A DNA stretch of 7,002 bases from FEN-987 sp035524675 (GTDB taxonomy: Archaea > Thermoproteota > Bathyarchaeia > 40CM-2-53-6), in NCBI GenBank assembly GCA_035524675.1, contig DATKOK010000179.1, positions 1 to 7,002 on the forward strand. The letters run 5' to 3'. Positions 1 through 5,535 of this stretch are shown piece by piece; positions within the stretch are counted from its first letter, which is position 1; each line of letters starts with the position of its first letter. The position numbers and the translations under genes are program-made. A model generated the notes under the pieces. That model was given only the letters and a program-made list of their open reading frames with translations, did no database searches and was not told the DNA's origin.

Positions 1-1074
1 TCGTATAAGGAATTGATTTTCGAAGCCGCTTTGGAGGCGTACGCGGACGCAGGAGTTGATCCTAGGAGCGACGTGGACAGCTTCGTCTGCTCCTCTGAGG
101 ATTTCTTGGAGGGTACAAGCATCTTCGACGAGTACGTACCAGACCAGCTAGGCGCCATTCTCAAACCCGTGTGTACAATTTCAGCCGATGGAATGTACAG
201 CCTCATCACGGCATATATGCAGATCCTAACTGGAGTCTTCGACGTGGTCGCGGTTGAGGCCCATAGTAAAGCCTCTGATATTGTAAATCTTTCAGCTGTC
301 TATGACCTGGCTCTGGATCCGATCTTTAACCGTCCGCTCCAGTTAGATGCACGATTTGTTGCAGGTCTCGAGATGGCGAAGTACTTGCACCTATCAGGGG
401 CAAGAAAAGAACACTGCAGGAGAGTTGTGGAGAAGAATAGAAGCAATGCAATCCAAAACAGCCTTGCGATGAGACCGACAAGCATCCTGCCAGACGATAC
501 AACAATTTCGGACCCTTTGACCACAACGGATGCCGCTCCTTTGGCAGATGGAGCTGTGGTACTTGTCCTGGCTTCCGAACAAGCAGCTAAGGATCTGCGA
601 GATGACCCGGTATGGATTTCTGGTGTCGGTTGGGCATCTGACAGTCCTAGCTTGGAAACACGAGACTGGTCGATCCCCCAGTATGCCGGCTTATCCGCGA
701 AACAGGCATACAAACTTGCAAAGATTCGGAATCCTAGTCAGGATATCGAAGTTGTCGAGGTTGACGATACTTACTCTTACAAAGAACTTCAGCATATGGA
801 AGCGCTGAATCTCGCAGGAGACGGCAAAGCGCATAAGATGCTGGACGAAGGCTACTTCGACGCCCACGGCCCCCTTCCAGTTAACCCGTCTGGGGGCAGT
901 ATTGGCATGGGACACACGCTGGAAATGAGCGGGCTTCTTCGCGTCGTTGAGATGGTATTGCAGCTCAGAGGTCAGGCTGGGGCGCACCAAGTGAATGGGG
1001 CGCATACGGGTTTAGCTCAATGTTGGAGGGGGATTCCTTCCGCAAGTGGTGCAGCGATTGTTCTGGAGAGTTAG
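1..1074 (+). CDS. Thiolase-like (SCP2-type thiolase fold) protein, 5' partial, lacking the nucleophilic cysteine
   Basis: The reading frame is open from base 1, and the first visible residues (SYKELIFEAALEAY) match the stretch about 20-30 residues into thiolase-fold proteins. The true start therefore lies outside the window, and the TTG at 13 is an internal Leu codon. 357 residues are visible. Family marks are the C-terminal NPSGG...GMGH segment with the catalytic-type His at visible residue 305, and the DDTYSYKEL segment (Tyr258, Tyr260) at the place of the NEAF/HDAF motif. Where thiolases have C-A-S-G this protein reads S-A-D-G (Ser61), so the acyl-carrying cysteine is absent. Cys58 lies three residues earlier and does not align with the nucleophile. 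The protein is probably cytosolic; no membrane segment is seen. The stop codon touches the next thiolase-like gene and DUF35 genes follow, so it is probably one subunit of a thiolase-like/DUF35 complex. The substrate is unknown; a retro-aldolase role like that of Ltp2 is inference. Confidence 0.85.
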   Translation, partial: SYKELIFEAALEAYADAGVDPRSDVDSFVCSSEDFLEGTSIFDEYVPDQLGAILKPVCTISADGMYSLITAYMQILTGVFDVVAVEAHSKASDIVNLSAVYDLALDPIFNRPLQLDARFVAGLEMAKYLHLSGARKEHCRRVVEKNRSNAIQNSLAMRPTSILPDDTTISDPLTTTDAAPLADGAVVLVLASEQAAKDLRDDPVWISGVGWASDSPSLETRDWSIPQYAGLSAKQAYKLAKIRNPSQDIEVVEVDDTYSYKELQHMEALNLAGDGKAHKMLDEGYFDAHGPLPVNPSGGSIGMGHTLEMSGLLRVVEMVLQLRGQAGAHQVNGAHTGLAQCWRGIPSASGAAIVLES

Positions 1075-1078
1075 GTGA
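1065..1078 (+). promoter_or_regulatory. Overlapping ribosome binding sites deciding the start of the second thiolase-like gene
   Basis: GGAG at 1065-1068 stands 6 nt before GTG 1075. GGTGA at 1074-1078 stands 5 nt before ATG 1084. Both match the pyrimidine-rich 3' end of 16S rRNA. The site sits inside the end of the upstream gene, so translation of the two thiolase-like proteins is probably coupled, which would suit a fixed-ratio complex. Which start is used cannot be settled from the sequence. Confidence 0.5.
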
Positions 1079-2250
1079 GTCGGATGCAACCAAAACGGAG
1101 AGTAGCGGTTATTGGAGCAGGGATGACTAAGTTCATGCGAAGGTCTCAAGAAACGGGGAAAGAACTCTCGTTCGAAGCAGTCCGCAACGCTCTTGATTCA
1201 TGTAATATGCGAATCGAGGACATCGAGGCTGTCGCCCTAGGCAGCGCTCCTGACGCTTTTGACGGAGTGCACATGAAGGGCGAGTATCTGCTTGATGGTG
1301 CAGGTGGGTGGCGGAAACCTTACTCGCGAAGCTTCGTTGGGGGCGGGACCGGCGTCTTCAGCCCCATCCACGGGTGGTGGCACGTGGCTTCAGGCCTCTT
1401 CGAGACTTGTCTGGTCGTTGCAGAGGAGAAGATGTCCAGCTGTCTCCCCCACCCGCAAGCTGCTTTCCTCACCATTTTTGATAATATGATTGAACGCCCT
1501 CTAGGACCTAACCTGATTTGGATTTTCGCTCTGGAGATGCAACGGTACATGCAGCGATACAATATTCCGAAGGAGCAAATTGCGCAAGTTGCAGTTAAGA
1601 ACAAGCTGAATGCAATCGACCATCCCTCTGCTCAAATTGCAAGGAGGGTCACGCTGCAGGACATCCTTGATTCTGAAGTGTTAGCATGGCCAGTGCAACG
1701 GCTCGATATCAGTCCAGTAAGCGATGGAGCGTGCGCTATCATCCTTGCCTCCGAGACTGTTGCACGGAGGATTACTGATTCACCCGTATGGATCGACGGA
1801 GTGGGCTGGAACTTGGACACGGCATATTGGACAAATCGTGACCTCTACTTTCCACGATATGTCGCAAACGCCGCTCGGATGGCCTACCAAATGGCCGGCA
1901 TTAAGAACCCGAGGAGAGAGATCGATTTCGCAGAACCGTACGACCCGTTCGACTACAAGGAACTCCACCACATGGAAGGATTACTCCTCTGCCGTAAGGG
2001 TGAAGCCCCAATGCTCACCTCCGAAGGGGTTACCCAGCGAGATGGGAGACTCCCAATTTGTCCGTCTGGAGGGCTGCTGGGTGTAGGTAATCCCATAGCA
2101 GCAGCGGGACTCATGAAGATTTGCGAATTATTCTGGCAGCTACGCGGCGAAGCTGGAAAACGTCAGGTTGCAGGTGACCCGCGCACTGCCGTAGCACAAG
2201 CTTGGGGAGACCTTATGCAAATTGGAACAGTCGTCGTGATGAGGTCTTAG
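1075..2250 (+). CDS. Second thiolase-like protein, missing both catalytic Cys and C-terminal His
   Basis: This is a full-length (391 residue) homologue of the preceding gene. It begins with the usual thiolase first strand (VAVIGAGMTKF, residues 10-20) and ends near residue 391, a normal length for the SCP2-thiolase group. The fold is recognisable from ASG...EEKM (105-120), SDGACAIILAS (216-226), DPFDYKELHHME (290-301) and CPSGG (329-333). The nucleophile site reads G-G-T-G (90-93), so Cys is replaced by Gly90. The GHP site reads GVGNP (336-340), so the catalytic His is Asn339. Ordinary Claisen thiolase chemistry is therefore very unlikely. It may be the structural half of a heteromer with the upstream protein or a cysteine-independent lyase. 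The start is uncertain. GTG 1075 lies immediately after the upstream stop with GGAG at 1065-1068. ATG 1084 would be served by GGTGA at 1074-1078. The two starts differ by three residues. Confidence 0.88.
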   Translation: MSRMQPKRRVAVIGAGMTKFMRRSQETGKELSFEAVRNALDSCNMRIEDIEAVALGSAPDAFDGVHMKGEYLLDGAGGWRKPYSRSFVGGGTGVFSPIHGWWHVASGLFETCLVVAEEKMSSCLPHPQAAFLTIFDNMIERPLGPNLIWIFALEMQRYMQRYNIPKEQIAQVAVKNKLNAIDHPSAQIARRVTLQDILDSEVLAWPVQRLDISPVSDGACAIILASETVARRITDSPVWIDGVGWNLDTAYWTNRDLYFPRYVANAARMAYQMAGIKNPRREIDFAEPYDPFDYKELHHMEGLLLCRKGEAPMLTSEGVTQRDGRLPICPSGGLLGVGNPIAAAGLMKICELFWQLRGEAGKRQVAGDPRTAVAQAWGDLMQIGTVVVMRS

Positions 2251-2263
2251 GCGGCGAGTATTG

Positions 2264-2767
2264 ATGACGCCTCACACGAATCCAGTTGGAACCGCTCTCA
2301 CAGAAAATGACCTGGAACAAAGAGTCCTGACCGTAATGTATCACCCTCGCGCGAAGTATGCTTGGGCCACTGGAGTTGCCATTTCGAAGTTTCTGGGTGG
2401 ATTGAAAGAAGGCCGAATCCTTGGCACCAAGTGTGACCGTTGCGGAAGAATCGTCGTGCCTCCACGGATTTTTTGTGAGTATTGTTTCCGTCCTTCCGAC
2501 AATTACCTGGAATTGCCAGACACAGGGATCGTGAACACATACTCAGTCTCTCACATTTCAACCGACACGACTCGACTGCAAGAACCGATTATTCCCGCTG
2601 TCATCGAGATCGATGGAACTGACAGAGCTGGGTTCCTCCACATTCTTGGAGAAATCAATCCTGATAGGATCAGAATAGGCATGAAAGTCAGAGCGGTCTG
2701 GAAGCCGTATTCCGAGCGACGAGGCTCAATCACTGACATACTCCACTTCAAACCGCAAGGAGAATGA
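2264..2767 (+). CDS. DUF35 protein: zinc ribbon plus OB-fold acyl-CoA-binding partner of thiolase-like proteins
   Basis: The protein has 167 residues from ATG 2264; a TTG immediately before it (2261) would add one residue. It has the two-part DUF35 architecture: an N-terminal helix (AISKFLGGLKEG), a rubredoxin-like zinc ribbon with CDRC and CEYC separated by ten residues (Cys57, 60, 71 and 74), then an OB-fold half beginning near ELPDTGIVNTYS and ending near ILHFKP. Family members have no known catalysis of their own. In the archaeal thiolase/HMG-CoA synthase complex and in Ltp2-ChsH2 they bridge enzyme subunits and help hold the CoA part of the substrate. The gene follows the second thiolase-like gene by 13 nt. 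The ribosome binding site is weak (GGCGAG, 2253-2258). ATG 2336 is an alternative start that would remove about 25 poorly conserved residues and leave the helix and ribbon intact. Confidence 0.88.
   Translation: MTPHTNPVGTALTENDLEQRVLTVMYHPRAKYAWATGVAISKFLGGLKEGRILGTKCDRCGRIVVPPRIFCEYCFRPSDNYLELPDTGIVNTYSVSHISTDTTRLQEPIIPAVIEIDGTDRAGFLHILGEINPDRIRIGMKVRAVWKPYSERRGSITDILHFKPQGE
2758..2763 (+). promoter_or_regulatory. Ribosome binding site of the second DUF35 gene
   Basis: AGGAGA lies 9 nt before ATG 2773 and inside the last codons of the preceding DUF35 gene. It supports the ATG 2773 start and coupled translation of the two genes. Confidence 0.65.
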
Positions 2768-2772
2768 ACTAG

Positions 2773-3210
2773 ATGACTACTGATGTGAGCAAGGTGGAGG
2801 GCGACTTCCCGGTCCACTATAGGTACACTGTAGGTATTGCGGCTGAAAAATTCCTTCGCGAAATAAAGGACAATGGCAGACTCATCGGCAGTCGCTGTGC
2901 AAAATGTGGAATCACGTACATGCCTCCTCGTATCTACTGCGAGCGGTGCATGGCAACACTTGAAGAGTACCTGAACGTTGGAGATACAGGAACGGTTGAA
3001 AGTTACACTGCTTGTTACAGAGACTCAAACGGAGAAGCGCTGCCAAAGCCTACAATCGTTGCATTTGTTCGCTTCAACCGCACTGCTGGAGGAATAATTC
3101 ATTTCGTTCATGGAGACGTTGCCATCGGCGACCATGTTCGGGCGATCTTCAAGGATAAACTACAGCGAACAGGCTCGATCCTTGACATCGCATATTTTGA
3201 GAGGGTCTGA
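2773..3210 (+). CDS. Second DUF35 protein (zinc ribbon plus OB-fold)
   Basis: This 145-residue protein has the same architecture as its upstream neighbour. An N-terminal amphipathic helix (IAAEKFLREIKDNG, about 22-35) leads into a zinc ribbon with CAKC and CERC ten residues apart (Cys42, 45, 56 and 59). The shared linker MPPRIYC (PPRIFC in the upstream protein) is followed by an OB-fold of about 80 residues ending in ILDIAYFERV. The two DUF35 proteins are clearly paralogous but differ in the OB-fold, which suggests that each serves a different thiolase-like partner or that they form a mixed assembly. The gene starts 5 nt after the previous stop and is the last of the plus-strand run. Its stop is one base from the stop of the convergent B12-subunit gene. 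The role as scaffold and CoA-binding partner is taken from the family; the pairing is inference. Confidence 0.9.
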   Translation: MTTDVSKVEGDFPVHYRYTVGIAAEKFLREIKDNGRLIGSRCAKCGITYMPPRIYCERCMATLEEYLNVGDTGTVESYTACYRDSNGEALPKPTIVAFVRFNRTAGGIIHFVHGDVAIGDHVRAIFKDKLQRTGSILDIAYFERV

Positions 3211-3211
3211 A

Positions 3212-3649
3212 TCACTTCCATCTTTCTTTCCTGACCCGTTGTTCTATATGGTCAATGATGGTTCTTAGTGGCGTCCCTGGACCAAAATTGCCGGTTATTC
3301 CAAGTTTTTCGAGTTTAGGCTTATCATCTTCAGGAATGATTCCCCCGCCAACGAGCAGAATGTCACCCGCGCTCTTCTCTTTCAAAGCCTTCGCGACTTT
3401 CGCGAACGCAGTCAGGTGCGCCCCGTTCAAGAGGCTGAGAGCGACCACATCGACATCCTCGTCAACAGCCATTCGAGATACTTGCTCAGGGCTCGCGAGT
3501 AGTCCTGCGTATATGACCTCCATCCCTGCATCCCTAAGCGCCCTGCAGAGGATTAGGGCGCCCCGATCGTGACCATCAAGACCAGGCTTCGCAACTAAAA
3601 CGCGGATTCTTCTTTGTCTTTCTCTCGCGTTCAGCTTAACTGATGAGAT
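3212..3649 (-). CDS. mcmA2: B12-binding (C-terminal) subunit of a methylmalonyl/isobutyryl-CoA-mutase-type enzyme, with no canonical start codon
   Basis: The frame encodes a complete cobalamin-binding domain. AKPGLDGHDRG (codons 3592-3560) holds the DxHxxG motif whose His (3571-3569) is expected to ligate cobalt from below. SLLNGAH and LLVGGGIIP follow, matching the later S-x-L and GG elements of the cobalamin-binding fold. The first in-frame ATG (3523) lies after DxHxxG and would destroy the domain. Between the upstream stop (TAA 3673-3671) and that ATG there is no in-frame ATG, GTG or TTG. I place the start at ATC 3649 because AGGAGG (3663-3658) sits 8 nt before it. This gives 145 residues, the normal size for a free-standing subunit. 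ACG 3652, stop-codon readthrough from the barrel gene (same frame) or a sequence error are alternatives. The gene follows its barrel partner by about 21 nt and surely forms the holoenzyme with it. Confidence 0.85.
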   Translation of the reverse strand: MSSVKLNARERQRRIRVLVAKPGLDGHDRGALILCRALRDAGMEVIYAGLLASPEQVSRMAVDEDVDVVALSLLNGAHLTAFAKVAKALKEKSAGDILLVGGGIIPEDDKPKLEKLGITGNFGPGTPLRTIIDHIEQRVRKERWK

Positions 3650-3657
3650 CGTGGCCG

Positions 3658-3663
3658 CCTCCT
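3658..3663 (-). promoter_or_regulatory. Strong ribosome binding site of the B12-binding subunit
   Basis: AGGAGG on the minus strand lies 8 nt before ATC 3649 and 5 nt before ACG 3652, just after the stop of the barrel-subunit gene. It is the best Shine-Dalgarno match I found in the window, and it argues for independent initiation at a non-standard codon rather than a fusion by readthrough. Confidence 0.6.
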
Positions 3664-3670
3664 GATAAGC

Positions 3671-5425
3671 TTACAATAGGGAGGGTTCATTCCATTCTCC
3701 GAATACTTGTCTGCCGATCTCCACTATTTCACCCAGAGTGGCATAAGCTTTTACGGCCCTCAGCATGGGATAAATGCAATTCGAGTCTGGATCCCGAAAC
3801 GAATGACGCAAACCTTCTAGCGCTGATTCGACTTTCCTAGAATCTCTGGATTTTCTCAGGCGTCGGAGACGTTCGATCTGCTTAAGCCGCGCATTTTCGT
3901 CGATTCGCAGTGTGTTTATCGGTGAAGGCTCGTTCATGACCTGTGCGTTTACGCCGACCACGACTCTGTCCCCGTCTTCCATTTGCCGTTGATACTTGTA
4001 AGCGGTGTCTGCGATCTCCTTCTGGATGTATCCCTTTTTCAGGGCCTGCAGGATACCGCCAAGCTCTTCTATCTTAGCCAAGTATTCATACGTGCGCTTT
4101 TCCATCTCGTCCGTCAACCATTCAACATAGTAAGAGCCCCCTAAGGGGTCGACCACGTCAACGACGCCAGTCTCTTTCGCGATGATTTGCTGTGTCCTTA
4201 ATGCAACGAGCGCAGCCTCTTTGGTCGGTAGCGCCCACGCCTCGTCATAGGCGTTCGTGTGCAATGATTGAGTACCCCCTAATACCGCGGCCAGGGCTTC
4301 GATAGCGGTCCTAACAATATTGTTTAGTGGTTGTTGCCATGTGAGCGATACTCCAGAGGTCTGTGTGTGAAATCTGAGAAGCATCGACTTTGGATTCTTC
4401 GCGTTATATTTCTCCTTAACTACCTGGCTCCATATTCTTCGTGCTGCTCGGAATTTTGCTATTTCTTCAAAGAAATCCATTCCGCAATTGAAGAAGAAAG
4501 ACAACCTTGGCGCAAAATCATCGACCTTTAAGCCTGCTTCTATTCCTAAGTCAAGGTAAGCGAAACCGTCTGCAAGTGTGAACGACAGTTCTTGAAGGGC
4601 GCTTGAACCTGCTTCGCGTATATGGTAACCGCTGACACTGACGTAATTCCATTGCGGCAGGTGCTTGGTTGAATAGAGCATCATATCACGGATTATTCGG
4701 AGATGAGCTTCAGGAGGGTACACCCATTCCTTCTGCGCCGCGTACTCTTTCAAAATGTCAGTTTGGACCGTTCCACGGAGCTTGGACCGGCTGAGACCAC
4801 GGTTATCGGCCACAGCCAAATACATGCATGTAAGGACGGAGGCTGGAGCATTGATCGTCATGGATGTGCTAACTTCATCTAAAGGAATACCGTCAAACAG
4901 AATCTCCATGTCACTCAAAGACGAGACTGAGACACCGCATTTACCGACCTCACCTTCAGCTCTCTCATGGTCAGCATCAAACCCGTACAAGGTGGGCATG
5001 TCAAATGCTATGCTGAGACCTGTTTCCCCTTCCTTCAACAGATACTTGAGTCGAGCGTTCGTATCGTCCGGGGTACCATATCCAGAGAACATTCGCATTG
5101 TCCACAGTCTGCCACGATACATTGTTGGATAAACCCCTCTCGTGTACGGATATTCGCCCGGGTACCCGATTTGCATGAGGGAATCTTCGTGGGCGATCTC
5201 GAGTGGCGTGTACAATCTTCGAAGCGGGATTCCCGAGGAATTTTCAACGATTCCAATCCGCTCAGGTGAACCGCGGGTCCATTCTGCTACAATTCTCTCC
5301 CACTGGCGTTGTCGCCGTTTCAAAGTGGAAATGGTCTTTTTTCCATACAATTGACCGTGTTTGTTCCTCATCTTAGCTACAACGGCGCTCTTCCTGCTCC
5401 AGTACGACTCTGTCCTCTTGACCAT
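3671..5425 (-). CDS. Acyl-CoA mutase barrel (large) subunit, isobutyryl-CoA-mutase-like specificity residues
   Basis: This 584-residue protein is the substrate-binding TIM-barrel subunit of the adenosylcobalamin-dependent methylmalonyl-CoA mutase family. Landmarks align with Propionibacterium methylmalonyl-CoA mutase at a constant offset of 24: TMY...RLWTMR (101-111), GLSIAFDMPT (136-145), QTDILKEY (221-228), SGYHIREAG (265-273, with His268 equal to His244) and the C-terminal ATLGEIVEIGRQVFGE. At the two substrate-choosing positions it has Phe113 (for Tyr89) and Gln231 (for Arg207). That is the isobutyryl-CoA mutase pattern and removes the Arg that holds the carboxylate of methylmalonyl-CoA. 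Ala140 occupies the place where 2-hydroxyisobutyryl-CoA mutase has Asp, arguing against that activity. The B12 subunit follows directly downstream. The first 35 or so residues are basic and are an extension relative to relatives. ATG 5371 (residue 19) is another possible start. Related branched acyl-CoA substrates remain possible. Confidence 0.92.
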   Translation of the reverse strand: MVKRTESYWSRKSAVVAKMRNKHGQLYGKKTISTLKRRQRQWERIVAEWTRGSPERIGIVENSSGIPLRRLYTPLEIAHEDSLMQIGYPGEYPYTRGVYPTMYRGRLWTMRMFSGYGTPDDTNARLKYLLKEGETGLSIAFDMPTLYGFDADHERAEGEVGKCGVSVSSLSDMEILFDGIPLDEVSTSMTINAPASVLTCMYLAVADNRGLSRSKLRGTVQTDILKEYAAQKEWVYPPEAHLRIIRDMMLYSTKHLPQWNYVSVSGYHIREAGSSALQELSFTLADGFAYLDLGIEAGLKVDDFAPRLSFFFNCGMDFFEEIAKFRAARRIWSQVVKEKYNAKNPKSMLLRFHTQTSGVSLTWQQPLNNIVRTAIEALAAVLGGTQSLHTNAYDEAWALPTKEAALVALRTQQIIAKETGVVDVVDPLGGSYYVEWLTDEMEKRTYEYLAKIEELGGILQALKKGYIQKEIADTAYKYQRQMEDGDRVVVGVNAQVMNEPSPINTLRIDENARLKQIERLRRLRKSRDSRKVESALEGLRHSFRDPDSNCIYPMLRAVKAYATLGEIVEIGRQVFGEWNEPSLL

Positions 5426-5535
5426 TTCGTCTCATCATCTTGTATTACTTGAGGGGGGACATTGCCGTTAATCTCCTTTTCTTCTTAGGCCTGAAGCTTT
5501 TTTGCGTCCTGATCATTAAGCACTATCGACTCGAA
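5426..5535. promoter_or_regulatory. Divergent control region between the two mutase genes
   Basis: About 110 bp separate the start of the minus-strand mutase (5425) from the chosen start of the plus-strand mutase (5536), so promoters for both must lie here or slightly inside the minus-strand gene. The region contains a G run (5453-5458), a pyrimidine-rich stretch (5471-5487) and a T run (5498-5503). I could not pick a convincing TATA/BRE pair or a -35/-10 pair for either direction. On the minus strand a good ribosome binding site precedes a five-residue reading frame (5462-5445). Confidence 0.4.
5445..5462 (-). other. Possible leader mini-ORF (5 residues, MSPLK) upstream of the isobutyryl-CoA-mutase-like gene
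   Basis: On the minus strand AAGGAGAT (5478-5471) is followed 9 nt after its GGAGA core by ATG 5462, four further sense codons and TAA (5447-5445). The stop lies 19 nt before the ATG of the mutase. This ribosome binding site is clearly better than the one directly before the mutase ATG. It could be a short leader coupled to mutase translation, or chance. It is in a different frame from the mutase, and a TGA just before the mutase ATG blocks the mutase's own frame, so it is not simply a missed longer start. Confidence 0.25.

Noticed and set aside
13..15. TTG at 13 as the start of the first thiolase-like gene
   Set aside because: The frame is open to base 1, and the residues before and after match the inside of the family's N-terminal region. 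The gene simply begins before the window.
300..713. Minus-strand open frames of up to 137 codons opposite the first thiolase-like gene
   Set aside because: They have no family features or ribosome binding sites and lie wholly opposite a gene with clear family motifs, so they are antisense shadows.
3215..3235. Pyrimidine-rich tract (TCTTTCTTTCC) after the DUF35 gene as a terminator
   Set aside because: It has no pure T run and no clear hairpin, and it lies inside the coding sequence of the convergent gene, so it cannot be told apart from codon content.
3212..3523. A 103-residue protein starting at ATG 3523 as the B12-binding subunit
   Set aside because: It would lack DxHxxG and the first strand of the cobalamin-binding fold, both of which are encoded intact just upstream in the same frame.
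3671..3673. TAA between barrel and B12 subunit as evidence of a broken fused mutase gene
   Set aside because: The barrel ends at its normal C-terminus (GEIVEIGRQVFGE then a few residues), the long linker of fused mutases is absent, and a ribosome binding site follows. Separate subunits explain the layout better, though readthrough is kept as an option.
4755..5132. Plus-strand open frame of 125 codons opposite the minus-strand mutase
   Set aside because: It is a mirror of well-conserved mutase barrel codons, and its product resembles nothing.
5422..5535. Hydrophobic stretch in frame upstream of the plus-strand mutase as a membrane anchor or signal peptide
   Set aside because: Mutases are cytosolic. 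The stretch could only start at TTG codons without ribosome binding sites, and it overlaps the expected promoter region; it is more likely non-coding.
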